The notes: generated by a model not told the origin, from the sequence alone. DNA of 64,000 nucleotides from an uncultured Pelagibacteraceae bacterium (GCA_902604795.1 CACKZV010000005.1:16876-80875); one strand, 5' to 3'. Positions 29,990 through 40,342 are shown, counted from the first letter of the stretch. Numbers and translations are program-made.

Positions 29990-31162
29990 ATGAGTTCCTT
30001 AGCTAAAAATTATAAAAGAAGAAATATATCTTTCATAAAGGGTAAAGGATCTTTTTTGTATACAAAGAAGGGAGAAAAGTTTTTGGATTTTGTACAAGGA
30101 ATTGCTGTTAATTCATTAGGTCATTCTAATCCAAATTTAGTAAAAGCAATAAACAAACAATCAAAAAAGCTTTGGCATGTTTCTAATTCTTTTATCATTC
30201 CAGAAGGAGAAGAATTGGCAAAGAAATTAACAAAAAAAACTTTTGCTGATGCCGTCATTTTTCAAAATAGTGGGGCAGAAGCTACAGAGGCTGCTATAAA
30301 AGTTGCTAGAAGATATTTTTATTCAATAGGTCAACCAAGAAAAAATAGAATTTTATGCATAAAAAACTCTTTTCATGGAAGAACTATTGCAGCAATAAAC
30401 GCAAGTGGCTCAAAAAAAATGATAGAGGGTTTTGGCCCAAAAGTAGGAGGATTTGACCATTTTAAATTTGGAAATCATAATGAGCTTCAAAAAAAAATTA
30501 CAAGCAAAACTGCAGCTATAATGATAGAACCAATTATGGGCGAGGGTGGTATCAAAGTAATACCTACCTGGTGTCTCAAAAAACTTAGACAAATTTGTAA
30601 TAAAAAAAAGATTCTTCTTATTTTGGATGAAGTTCAGTGTGGCATTGGGAGATCAGGTAAGTTTTTTTCATATGAGTATGCAAACATAAAGCCAGATATA
30701 GTTCCAATTGCAAAAGGAATTGGAGGTGGGTTCCCGATAGGTGCAGTTTTAATGATAAAAAAAGTTTCTAAGGCTATGGTTCCAGGTACACATGGATCTA
30801 CTTTTGGCGGGAATCCTTTAGCAATGTCTGTTGGGAACGCTGTAATGGATGAAATTTTTAAAAAAGGCTTTCTTTCAAAAGTTAAAAGTAATTCAAAATA
30901 TTTTATTTCAGAATTAAATAAAATTAAAAATAAATTTCCAAACATTATTAAAGAAATAAGAGGAATAGGATTAATTTTAGGAATTCAGTTACATCATGAT
31001 CAGACTAAATTTATACAAAGTTTAATGAAAAACAAATTACTAACAATTAGAGCAGCTGAAAATGTTATAAGAATTTTGCCTCCATTAAATGTTAATAAAA
31101 ATGAAATAAATATAGCTTTAAAAATTATCAATAAAGTTTGCGAGGGATATAAAAAACAATGA
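29990..31162 (+). CDS. argD: Acetylornithine aminotransferase
   Basis: NSGAEATEAAIKVARRY; LILDEVQCGIGRSGKFFSYE; GTHGSTFGGNPLA. Confidence 0.94.
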   Translation: MSSLAKNYKRRNISFIKGKGSFLYTKKGEKFLDFVQGIAVNSLGHSNPNLVKAINKQSKKLWHVSNSFIIPEGEELAKKLTKKTFADAVIFQNSGAEATEAAIKVARRYFYSIGQPRKNRILCIKNSFHGRTIAAINASGSKKMIEGFGPKVGGFDHFKFGNHNELQKKITSKTAAIMIEPIMGEGGIKVIPTWCLKKLRQICNKKKILLILDEVQCGIGRSGKFFSYEYANIKPDIVPIAKGIGGGFPIGAVLMIKKVSKAMVPGTHGSTFGGNPLAMSVGNAVMDEIFKKGFLSKVKSNSKYFISELNKIKNKFPNIIKEIRGIGLILGIQLHHDQTKFIQSLMKNKLLTIRAAENVIRILPPLNVNKNEINIALKIINKVCEGYKKQ

Positions 31163-32091
31163 AAAACTTTCTTCATATTAGAGATATTCCCCTTAAAGAT
31201 TTAAAAAAAATTATTTCTGATGCAAAAAAAAGAAAATCAAAAAGAAAAAAATTAAATACCCTTGATCCAGACAAAGACTCACCTTTAAAGGGTAAAATTC
31301 TTTTACAGATGTTTGAAAAATCTAGCCTTAGAACTAGATTAAGTTTTTATTTAGCTATTAAACAATTAGGTGGAGGATCTTTAACGTTAAGACCAGAGGA
31401 GTTACACTTAGGTATTGGTAGTGAAAGTATAGCAGATACATCTAAGATTTTATCAACTTATGGTAATGCTTTTATGTTGAGAACAGATTCGGATAAAAAA
31501 TTAAATCAATTCAAAAAATATTCAAGTATACCAATAATTAATGGATTAAGTCCATCCTCACATCCCACTCAGGTTTTGTCAGATATTTTTACTATTCAAG
31601 AAATTAAAAAGAAAAGTATTTCAAAATTAAAACTATGTTGGATAGGAGATGCTAACAACAACATGATGAATAGTTTAATAGAGGCTAGTATAAAATTTTC
31701 TATCTCTTTAAATATTGCATGCCCTAAAAGCTATGAGCCAAATAAAAAGCTTATTTCTTTGATAAAAAAACAAAAAGGAAATATAAAAATTTTCAATAAA
31801 AAAGAAATAGCCATTAAAAATTCTGATGTTGTAATGACAGACAAAATCATTTCTTTAAACGATAAAGTGAATAAGAAAAAGAAACTTAAATCATTTAAAG
31901 ATTTTAAAGTGGATACAAAAACTATGAATTTAGCCAAGAAAGATGCAATATTTCTTCATTGTCTACCGAGAGGAAGCGAAGTTACAGAAGAAGTATTTCT
32001 TGGGAAACAATCTAAAGTATGGCAACAAGCTCTAAATAGAGTTTATGTTCAAAAAAGTATTTTATTATATTGTTTTGGCAAACTAAGGTAG
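31159..32091 (+). CDS. argF: Ornithine carbamoyltransferase
   Basis: MFEKSSLRTRLSF; SHPTQVLSDIFTI; FLHCLPRGSEVTEEVF. Confidence 0.94.
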   Translation: MKNFLHIRDIPLKDLKKIISDAKKRKSKRKKLNTLDPDKDSPLKGKILLQMFEKSSLRTRLSFYLAIKQLGGGSLTLRPEELHLGIGSESIADTSKILSTYGNAFMLRTDSDKKLNQFKKYSSIPIINGLSPSSHPTQVLSDIFTIQEIKKKSISKLKLCWIGDANNNMMNSLIEASIKFSISLNIACPKSYEPNKKLISLIKKQKGNIKIFNKKEIAIKNSDVVMTDKIISLNDKVNKKKKLKSFKDFKVDTKTMNLAKKDAIFLHCLPRGSEVTEEVFLGKQSKVWQQALNRVYVQKSILLYCFGKLR

Positions 32092-32613
32092 TTGTAAAGG
32101 ACTATCAGCATTAGCATTCATATATAAAATTACTGAAGCTCTATCTTTCTCTTTTTTTAATCCCGCAAAAGCCATTTTGGTACCCTTTATATATGAAGCA
32201 GGTTTAATTAAAAAACTATTCATCTCTTGGAATGTCCAATCTTTTCCAAACGCTATCAAGGCTTTTGAATATTTATAATCTTCGAGAGCACCCATATTTC
32301 TGCCTAGTACATTATAAAGAGCTGGGCCAATATTGTTTCTACCGCCTTTTTTAATTGAATGACATGCGCTACATTTCTTAAATACTTTCTTTCCATGATC
32401 AACGCTTCCCATGGCTAATAGAGCAGAAATATCAACTGTTTCAACAGCTGTGGAAGCTTTCGTGCCATCTGTTTCAGCAAATTCAACTTTATAAGCTGAT
32501 TGACTCGGCTTCTCTACGTAATAGATAATGTCAGAAATTTTAGTTATTCCAAATATAACAACAAAAATAACAACTACCGCTGCTATAATTTTATTAATTT
32601 CAAATGAGTCCAT
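32083..32613 (-). CDS. Membrane-anchored cytochrome c (CycM-like)
   Basis: N-terminal TM; CSACH heme motif; GPALYNVLGRNMG; GTKMAFAG. Confidence 0.92.
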   Translation of the reverse strand: MDSFEINKIIAAVVVIFVVIFGITKISDIIYYVEKPSQSAYKVEFAETDGTKASTAVETVDISALLAMGSVDHGKKVFKKCSACHSIKKGGRNNIGPALYNVLGRNMGALEDYKYSKALIAFGKDWTFQEMNSFLIKPASYIKGTKMAFAGLKKEKDRASVILYMNANADSPLQLP

Positions 32614-32709
32614 GATTTTTAATTATTAACCTCGTATAACATGTTAAACAAAAAAAAAACTAAATTTAAATTTAATTATTGCGTCTGAAAGACGCATAAT
32701 ACTTAGTTT

Positions 32710-33447
32710 ATGAGCAATACAGTAATTTTAATTCCATCAAGATTAGCTGCAACAAGGTTACCAAATAAACCTTTATTAAAAATCAATAATATTTCAATTA
32801 TCAATCATGTTTACAAAATAGCGAAATCATCTCTTATTGGAGAAAGTTATGTTGCAACAGGTGATGAAGAAATATTTGATGAGGTGACTAAGCATGGTGG
32901 AAAATGTATTTTAACCAAAAAAGATCATAAAACTGGAACTGACAGGATTTTCGAGGCCTATCAAGAGTTAAAAGATGATAATATTGAATATGTAATAAAT
33001 CTTCAAGGAGATGAACCAATGCTTAATATTGAGGATGTAAATAATCTCCTCAAAAAAACAATTGAAAAAAAAACTAAGATTTCAACATTAGCCTGTCAAA
33101 TTGAAGACGAAAAATTTTTCTTAAACAAGAATGTTGTAAAAGTAACTACAAAAGAAGAACTTCATCAAAACAATTTATCAATAGCAACATCATTCACAAG
33201 AGAAATTAAAAATATTCAAAAAAATATTTATCACCATATTGGAATATATATTTATAATGTTTCATATTTAGAAAGGTTTGTTCAATTAGAACAAACTCAG
33301 AATGAAAAATCGGAAAATCTAGAACAATTAAGACTTTTGGATAACAATATTGAAATAGACGTAGGATTAGCAAAAACTAAACCAATTGGTGTAGATACAA
33401 CTGAAGATTATCTAGAAATAAAAAAAATTATGGAATATAAAAATTAA
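32710..33447 (+). CDS. kdsB: 3-deoxy-manno-octulosonate cytidylyltransferase
   Basis: VILIPSRLAATRLPNKPLLKI; YVINLQGDEPMLN; VDTTEDYLEIK. Confidence 0.93.
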   Translation: MSNTVILIPSRLAATRLPNKPLLKINNISIINHVYKIAKSSLIGESYVATGDEEIFDEVTKHGGKCILTKKDHKTGTDRIFEAYQELKDDNIEYVINLQGDEPMLNIEDVNNLLKKTIEKKTKISTLACQIEDEKFFLNKNVVKVTTKEELHQNNLSIATSFTREIKNIQKNIYHHIGIYIYNVSYLERFVQLEQTQNEKSENLEQLRLLDNNIEIDVGLAKTKPIGVDTTEDYLEIKKIMEYKN

Positions 33448-33450
33448 ATT

Positions 33451-34278
33451 ATGAAAATTGCTTACCAAGGTGTTGCAGGAAGTTACAGCGAGAGTTGTGC
33501 TAAAAAAATGTATCCAGAGAGTGAAACAATTCCCTGTAAAACATTTGATGAATGCTTTGAAAGGTCTAGTGAAGATAATTCAATAAAATCTTTAATTCCA
33601 GAGTCGAACAAAACAACTGGAAATATTGGTGTTGAGTATTTAATCTTTAAATACAGACTAAATATTTATGCAGAGCATTTTTTTCCAATTAATCATAATC
33701 TATTAGGATTGAAAGATTCAAAAATAGAAGACATAAAAGATGTTTACTCACACGCTCAAGCATTAAGCCAATCTTCAAGATTTATTAAGAAAAAAAAATT
33801 CATTGAAAATGTTAGAGCAGATACAGCTGGTTCAGCAAAATTTGTTTCAGAAACTAAAGATAAATCTAAAGGCGCTATAGCTTCTAGTCTAAGTGCAGAA
33901 ATATATGGTCTTAAAATTCTTCAAGAAAAAGTACAAGATGATAAAGATAACGTGACTAGATTTTTATTACTTGGTAAAGATATTTTTCAGCCAGATTTTT
34001 CTAATGATAATCATATAACGTCAATATTATTTAAGTTGAAAAGTAAACCTGCTGCTCTTTACTCTGCACTGTCAGGATTTGCGATAAATGGAGTTAATAT
34101 GAGCAAACTACAAAGTTTTCCCGAAAAGAACTCATTTTCCTCATATTTTTTTCTATGTGATATTGATGGACACATAGAATCTCCTAAAATCAAAAACTCA
34201 CTTGAGGAATTGGGTCTGCATTGTCAAGATATGCACGTTCTAGGTGTTTATAAATCTGATAAATTTAGACAAAAATAA
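33451..34278 (+). CDS. pheA: Prephenate dehydratase
   Basis: IAYQGVAGSYSESCAKKMYP; ADTAGSAKFVSE; ACT-like C-terminus. Confidence 0.92.
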   Translation: MKIAYQGVAGSYSESCAKKMYPESETIPCKTFDECFERSSEDNSIKSLIPESNKTTGNIGVEYLIFKYRLNIYAEHFFPINHNLLGLKDSKIEDIKDVYSHAQALSQSSRFIKKKKFIENVRADTAGSAKFVSETKDKSKGAIASSLSAEIYGLKILQEKVQDDKDNVTRFLLLGKDIFQPDFSNDNHITSILFKLKSKPAALYSALSGFAINGVNMSKLQSFPEKNSFSSYFFLCDIDGHIESPKIKNSLEELGLHCQDMHVLGVYKSDKFRQK

Positions 34279-34327
34279 ATTTATAACTTTCTTGTAGAAT
34301 AGAAATTTTTATTGATATAATAAAGTT

Positions 34328-34414
34328 GGAGGCCAGTCAGGTGGTGTTACCACAAATCCCCTAGGATCGAAAGATAGCAAGGGTAGTGAGTATTTTCCAG
34401 GTTGGTTGGTCTCC
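34328..34414 (+). ncRNA. ffs: Signal recognition particle RNA (small 4.5S type)
   Basis: GGAGGCCAG...CCCCTAGGATCGAAAGATAGCAAGGG...GGTTGGTCTCC; GAAA tetraloop with AGGAUC/GAUAGCA asymmetric-loop core; immediately upstream of dnaX. Confidence 0.85.
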
Positions 34415-34420
34415 TTAAAA

Positions 34421-36052
34421 ATGACAGAAAATTCAAAAGTACTAGCATTAAAATATAGACCTCAAGTATTTGAGGATTTAATTGGTCAAGAGATTATTGC
34501 TGAAACAATTAAAAATTCAATAATTTCAGATAAGTCGCCTAATGCATTTTTGTTTACAGGTATTAGGGGAGTAGGAAAAACAACCTTCGCCAGAATAGTT
34601 GCAAAGTCATTAAATTGTGAGCATGGAATTGAAAACATGTGTAAGAAAAAATGTAGTAACTGTGATGCAATAACAAACTCAAATCATATTGATGTTTTGG
34701 AAATAGATGCTGCAAGTAAGACCGGCGTTGATGATGTTAGAGAGCTTATTGAATTTTCAAGATATGGACCAACAACTGCTAAATATAAAATATTTATTAT
34801 TGATGAAGTTCATATGTTAAGCAAACAAGCATTTAACGCGCTTTTAAAAACATTAGAGGAACCACCAAAATATTTAAAATTTATTTTTGCAACAACCGAA
34901 ATCAAAAAGATACCTATAACAGTAATTTCAAGATGTCAGCGTTTTGATCTCTCTAGAGTGAAATCTGAAGAGCTTTATAATTATATAAAAATGATTAAAG
35001 ATAAAGAAGGCGGTAAAGTTTCTGATGAAGCTTTAAAATTAATTGTTAAAATTTCAGAAGGATCTGTTAGAGATGCTTTATCTTTGTTAGATCGTGGACT
35101 TGTAGCTAATCAAAATGATGAGGAATTAAATCTAGAAAAAGCACAAAGTATTTATGGATACTTTGATAAAAGTTCATTGATAGAATTAATTAAAAATCTG
35201 TTTAGTGGTGATGAAAAAAAAGTTTTTGAGTTGTATAGAAAGATTTATGATTCTGGTGTAGATCCAAAAATTTTTTTGAATGATTTCCTAGAGGTCTTAT
35301 ATTATCTAAAAAATATTAATTTTATAAAATTAGATGGAAATAATTTTTCTTTAAATGACCAAGATTTTAGTAATCTTTCCACAATATCTGAAAATTTAGA
35401 CTCAAAGGACATAATTCTTTTTTGGCAATTTACACTTGATACAATCGAGGAAATTAATATTGTTTCAAATCCAAATTTATCAGTTGAAATGTTCCTTTTC
35501 AGATTAATGAGAATAAAAGGTTTAAAGGAGAAAGATGTTGAGGAAACCTTTACTGGAAAAAAACCAGATACTTTAATTAAAGAACCTGAAAAAAAAATTT
35601 CAAATAAAACAATAGATCAAATCAAAAATGTTTCACAACAAGAAAAAATTGAACCAAATTTAAAAAAAAATGAAGTAATTAATGAACTTAAAATTGGTTC
35701 ATTTGAAAGTTTGATAAATTTATGTGCTGAAAGAAAAGAAGCTAAGATTAAATATGAGCTTGAAACTAATACAAATTTAGTTTCATTCTCTGAGGGTTTA
35801 ATAGAAATATCTTTTAATGAAAACTTAGACAAAGATTTTATTAAAAATCTATCTAACAAACTTTACGAATGGACATCTAAGAGATGGATTATCTCTCTTT
35901 CAAAAAACCAAGGACAAATTTCAAAAAAAGAAAAAAATAAAATTGATGAGAAAAAAAAATTTGATGATGTTAAAAAGTCTGAAGCCTATAAAAAAGTGAT
36001 CGAAGCATTTCCTGATGCAGAATTAATAAATGTTGAGTTGAAGGAGGATTAG
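34421..36052 (+). CDS. dnaX: DNA polymerase III subunit gamma/tau
   Basis: LKYRPQVFEDLIGQE; GIRGVGKTTFARI; FIIDEVHMLSKQAFNALLKTLEEPP; start set at ATG 34421 because the upstream TTG lies in the SRP RNA. Confidence 0.93.
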   Translation: MTENSKVLALKYRPQVFEDLIGQEIIAETIKNSIISDKSPNAFLFTGIRGVGKTTFARIVAKSLNCEHGIENMCKKKCSNCDAITNSNHIDVLEIDAASKTGVDDVRELIEFSRYGPTTAKYKIFIIDEVHMLSKQAFNALLKTLEEPPKYLKFIFATTEIKKIPITVISRCQRFDLSRVKSEELYNYIKMIKDKEGGKVSDEALKLIVKISEGSVRDALSLLDRGLVANQNDEELNLEKAQSIYGYFDKSSLIELIKNLFSGDEKKVFELYRKIYDSGVDPKIFLNDFLEVLYYLKNINFIKLDGNNFSLNDQDFSNLSTISENLDSKDIILFWQFTLDTIEEINIVSNPNLSVEMFLFRLMRIKGLKEKDVEETFTGKKPDTLIKEPEKKISNKTIDQIKNVSQQEKIEPNLKKNEVINELKIGSFESLINLCAERKEAKIKYELETNTNLVSFSEGLIEISFNENLDKDFIKNLSNKLYEWTSKRWIISLSKNQGQISKKEKNKIDEKKKFDDVKKSEAYKKVIEAFPDAELINVELKED

Positions 36053-36053
36053 A

Positions 36054-36371
36054 ATGACTGATTTTTCAAAATTAATGGAAAAAGCTAAAGAAATTGAAAG
36101 TAAAATGAGAGAAAGCCAAGAAAATATTAAAAAAATTGAGGTTGAAGGTGTCTCAGGAGCAAATGATGTAAAGGTTACTTTAAATGGAGAGGGCACTATG
36201 ATTTCAATTAAACTTAGTGAAAATGTTTTGAAAGAGGAAAAAGTAATATTAGAAGATCTTATTACTGCTGCTCATAATAACGCAAAATCACAACTTAAAT
36301 CAAAAACTGCAGAGGAAATTTCTAAGGCTTCAGGAAATTTTGGAATACCTGGATTTAAGTGGCCTTTATAA
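36054..36371 (+). CDS. YbaB/EbfC family nucleoid-associated protein
   Basis: DFSKLMEKAKEIESKMRE; position between dnaX and recR. Confidence 0.92.
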   Translation: MTDFSKLMEKAKEIESKMRESQENIKKIEVEGVSGANDVKVTLNGEGTMISIKLSENVLKEEKVILEDLITAAHNNAKSQLKSKTAEEISKASGNFGIPGFKWPL

Positions 36372-36376
36372 TTTAA

Positions 36377-36988
36377 ATGCAAAACATTCCTGAAATAGAA
36401 AATTTAATCAAACTAATATCTAAGTTACCAGGGCTAGGACCTAAGTCTGCAAAAAGAATAATATTAAAAATGATTAATAACCGACAAGAATTACTAAAGC
36501 CTTTGGCTCAAAATTTGAGTGAAGTTTTTAAAAATATTGTTAGATGTAAAATTTGTGGAACATTGAAGCCTAATACAATTGAGTGTAGTTATAATAATTG
36601 CGAAATAGTAGAAAAAAAATATAATAAAATTTGTGTTGTAGAAAATATTTCAGATCAGTGGGCAATAGAAAGTTCTTCAATTTTTCAAGGTTACTTCCAT
36701 ATTTTGGGGGGGACTCTATCAAACAATAATAATAGTAATAGAGAGGACTTGCTTATTAACTCTCTTATAGAAAGAATAAATAAAGATGATATCGAAGAAG
36801 TCATTTTAGCAACTAGCGCAACTGTAGAAGGTCAAACTACAGCATTTTATATCCAAGATAGTCTAAAAAAAACTGACGTCAAAGTTTCAAAACTTGCTCA
36901 AGGTTTACCAGTAGGTGGAGAAATCGAAAATTTAGATGATGGTACTCTTATATCTGCATTTAAAAATAGAAAAAAGATAGAGGCTTAA
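36377..36988 (+). CDS. recR: Recombination protein RecR
   Basis: LISKLPGLGPKSAKRI; C4 zinc region; Toprim-like region. Confidence 0.94.
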   Translation: MQNIPEIENLIKLISKLPGLGPKSAKRIILKMINNRQELLKPLAQNLSEVFKNIVRCKICGTLKPNTIECSYNNCEIVEKKYNKICVVENISDQWAIESSSIFQGYFHILGGTLSNNNNSNREDLLINSLIERINKDDIEEVILATSATVEGQTTAFYIQDSLKKTDVKVSKLAQGLPVGGEIENLDDGTLISAFKNRKKIEA

Positions 36989-39139
36989 TTAACTTTTTTT
37001 AATTAATCTATTTAAGTGCAAGAGAGGTTCTGTATAGCCAGAAGGCTGTGATTTTCCATGAAAGATTAGTTCACATGCTGCTTTAAAAGCAATAGATTTG
37101 TCATACTCTGGAGACATACTTTCGTAGCTAGAGTCGTCTTTATTCTGTTTATCAACAACTTTTGCCATTTTTTTTAAAATTTCAAGAACCTGTCTATTCG
37201 AACACAAGCCATGATGAAGCCAATTGGCAATATGTTGAGATGAAATTCTTAAGGTTGCTCTATCTTCCATTAATCCAATATCATTTATATCAGGAACTTT
37301 GGAACAACCTATGCCTTGATCAATCCATCTGACAACATAACCTAAAATAGTTTGAGCAGAGTTTGAAATTTCAGTATTAATTTCATCTACAGACCAATTA
37401 GGACGATCTGCTATTGGAATAGCAAGAAGATCAGATAACTTTGATGGCTCTCTTTTTAATATTGCTTTTTGCTTTTCAAAAACATTTACTTCATGATAGT
37501 GCATAACATGCAATGCAGCGGCAGTAGGGGAAGGAACCCAAGCACAGTTTGCGCCAGCATTCACATGTCCAATTTTTTGTTCCATCATTTCTTTCATTTT
37601 GTCTGGCATGGCCCACATTCCTTTACCTATTTGAGCAACTCCTGAAAACCCACATTTTAAGCCTATATCTACGTTATTGTCCTCATAGGTTTTAATCCAT
37701 TTAGACTCTTTCATATCTCCTTTTTTGATCATTGGTCCAGCTTCCATTGAGGTGTGCATCTCATCACCAGTTCTATCTAAAAATCCAGTGTTTATAAAAA
37801 ATACTCTATCTTTAAGTGTTCTAATACATTCTTTAAGGTTTGCAGATGTTCTTCTTTCTTCATCCATAATTCCACACTTAATTGTATTTTTTTCTAACTT
37901 TAAAACTTCTTCAACTTTTGTAAAAATTAAATTAGTAAATTCTGTTTCCTCTGGACCATGCATTTTTGGTTTAACTATATAAATTGAACCTTCTCTAGAA
38001 TTACCTTTTCTTTTTAAATCATGAATACAAGCTGCTGAGGTTATGAAAGCATCCATTATTCCCTCAGGAACCTCTGATCCATCATTTAAAATAATTGCAG
38101 GGTTTGTCATTAAGTGTCCAACATTTCTCACAAGCAAAAGACTTCTTCCGTGAAGTTTTAACTTTTGACCATTCAATGAAGTGTAACTCCTATCTGGATT
38201 AAGTTTTCTTTCTAATTCTTTACCATTTTTCTCAAATATTGATTTTAAATTTCCTTTCATCAATCCTAGCCAATTTCTATAACAAGTTACTTTATCTTCA
38301 GCATCTACTGCGGCTACACTATCTTCATGGTCACAAATTGTTGATACAGCAGACTCAACTATAATATCGCTTATACCAGCAGTATCTCTTGCAGCACTAA
38401 ATGCTCTAGGATTAATAATTATTTCAAGATGAAGATTATTATTTTTTAAAATTATAGCATTTGGTTTGGCCGCATCTCCTCTATGACCAATAAACTTCTC
38501 CAAATCTGATAAATTATATTCTTTGTTTTCCTTATAGATTGAGAGTTTTTTATTATGTACTGCTAAACCTGTAATATCTTTCCAGTCAAGATCATTTATT
38601 GGAAAATATTTGTTCAAAAAGTTTCTAGTGTATTTAATTACTTCTTGTCCTCTTAAAGGATCATATTTTTCACTTCCACTTTCTTCTGACTCTATTATAT
38701 TTGATCCATAAAGACTGTCATATAAGCTTACCCATCTTGCATTTGCAGCATTCAGGCTATATCTAGAGTTCATTATTGGAACAACTAATTGTGGTCCTGC
38801 TATATTAGATATTTCTTCATCTAAATTTTTAGTTTCTATTTTAAAATCTTTACCTTCTTTTTTTAAATAACCTATTTCTTCTAAAAAAATTTTATATTTA
38901 TTATAGTCAATCCCGTGGTCTCTATTTTTTTTATGCCACAGATCTATTTCTTGTTGTAATGTTTCTCTGATTTCAAGTAATTTTTTATTTTTAGGCGCTA
39001 ATTCATGCACCACTTTGTCAAAACCTTCCCAGAACTCGTCAGGACCAACATTAGTATCCAGTAAAAGCTCATTTTTGACAAAATCAGCTAGTTCTTTTGC
39101 TACAGATAAGTTGTGGATTTTGATGTATTGCTCTCTCAT
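36989..39139 (-). CDS. glcB: Malate synthase G
   Basis: ARWVSLYDSLYGSN; INTGFLDRTGDEMHTSMEAGPM; GANCAWVPSPTAAALH. Confidence 0.95.
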   Translation of the reverse strand: MREQYIKIHNLSVAKELADFVKNELLLDTNVGPDEFWEGFDKVVHELAPKNKKLLEIRETLQQEIDLWHKKNRDHGIDYNKYKIFLEEIGYLKKEGKDFKIETKNLDEEISNIAGPQLVVPIMNSRYSLNAANARWVSLYDSLYGSNIIESEESGSEKYDPLRGQEVIKYTRNFLNKYFPINDLDWKDITGLAVHNKKLSIYKENKEYNLSDLEKFIGHRGDAAKPNAIILKNNNLHLEIIINPRAFSAARDTAGISDIIVESAVSTICDHEDSVAAVDAEDKVTCYRNWLGLMKGNLKSIFEKNGKELERKLNPDRSYTSLNGQKLKLHGRSLLLVRNVGHLMTNPAIILNDGSEVPEGIMDAFITSAACIHDLKRKGNSREGSIYIVKPKMHGPEETEFTNLIFTKVEEVLKLEKNTIKCGIMDEERRTSANLKECIRTLKDRVFFINTGFLDRTGDEMHTSMEAGPMIKKGDMKESKWIKTYEDNNVDIGLKCGFSGVAQIGKGMWAMPDKMKEMMEQKIGHVNAGANCAWVPSPTAAALHVMHYHEVNVFEKQKAILKREPSKLSDLLAIPIADRPNWSVDEINTEISNSAQTILGYVVRWIDQGIGCSKVPDINDIGLMEDRATLRISSQHIANWLHHGLCSNRQVLEILKKMAKVVDKQNKDDSSYESMSPEYDKSIAFKAACELIFHGKSQPSGYTEPLLHLNRLIKKS

Positions 39140-39235
39140 AAATTGAAAATCTTATAATAAATTATCATTTTTGCGCAATCAAAATTACTTATTTTAACAA
39201 TTTATCGCCTTTTTTGTTTATAATACTTACTCTAT

Positions 39236-40342
39236 ATGAAAAATTACCTAAATTTTGAGACTGATATCAAAAATCTTGAAGAGGAATTAGATAAACTAAA
39301 AGACCCCTATAATCAGGAAGGTTTATCTGAAGTTGACACTTCAAGAATAAGCAAAGTTGAAGAAGAAATAAATGAAAAGTTAGAGAAAATTTATTCTAAC
39401 TTAGATCCATGGCAAACAGCATTAGTTGCTCGTCATGAAGATAGACCTAAAGCAAAATTTTTTGTTGAAAATCTTTTTGATGATTTTATTCAACTTTCTG
39501 GAGATAGATATTATGGTGAGGACAAAGCTGTTATAGCTGGTTTTGCAAAATTCGATGGTAAATCTGTTTTAGTAATCGGTCAAGAAAAGGGATCAGATCT
39601 TAATAAAAGAATAGATCATAATTTTGGAATGATGAGACCAGAGGGTTACAGAAAGACAATTAGACTTATGGAGTTAGCTAACAAGTTTAAAATTCCAATT
39701 ATTTCAATTGTAGATACTCCAGGAGCATATCCAGGAGTTGGTGCAGAGGAAAGAGGTCAAGCTGAAGCAATAGCAAAATCTATTGAATGCTCTATGAAGT
39801 TAACAGTCCCTACAATTGCGATAATAATTGGAGAGGGCGGATCTGGAGGAGCAATAGCTTTAGCATCATCTAATAAAGTAATTATGCTTCAAAACGCAAT
39901 ATACTCTGTTATTTCCCCGGAAGGATGTGCCACCATTTTATGGAGAGATCCAAAAAAAACTTTAGAAGCTTCAACTGCAATGAAAATGTCATCTAGTGAT
40001 CTTTTAAAATTAAATATAATTGATGAAATAATTCCAGAACCAGTTGGAGGTGCTCATCGAGATAAAGATCTAATATTGGATAATGTAAGAGACTCATTAA
40101 AGAAAAATTTAAATTTTTTTGAAACAATGGATAAAGATGAAATTCTTATTCATAGAAAAAATAAATTTTTGTCAATTGGAAGAAATAAAGGATTTACAAC
40201 ACAATCAGAAGATGGAAATGATCTATCTATGAAGGCAAATGTATTTGAAAGTATTAATCAAAACTTTAAGAAGAATTCTAAAATTTATTATGGTGTATTT
40301 GCTGCTGTTTTATTGATATTATTTTTAAGCATTCTTTTATAA
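39236..40342 (+). CDS. accA: Acetyl-CoA carboxylase carboxyltransferase subunit alpha, with C-terminal hydrophobic tail
   Basis: YFVENLFDDFIQLSGDRYYGED-type region; DTPGAYPGVGAEERGQAEAIA; GEGGSGGAIA; C-terminus IYYGVFAAVLLILFLSILL. Confidence 0.94.
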   Translation: MKNYLNFETDIKNLEEELDKLKDPYNQEGLSEVDTSRISKVEEEINEKLEKIYSNLDPWQTALVARHEDRPKAKFFVENLFDDFIQLSGDRYYGEDKAVIAGFAKFDGKSVLVIGQEKGSDLNKRIDHNFGMMRPEGYRKTIRLMELANKFKIPIISIVDTPGAYPGVGAEERGQAEAIAKSIECSMKLTVPTIAIIIGEGGSGGAIALASSNKVIMLQNAIYSVISPEGCATILWRDPKKTLEASTAMKMSSSDLLKLNIIDEIIPEPVGGAHRDKDLILDNVRDSLKKNLNFFETMDKDEILIHRKNKFLSIGRNKGFTTQSEDGNDLSMKANVFESINQNFKKNSKIYYGVFAAVLLILFLSILL

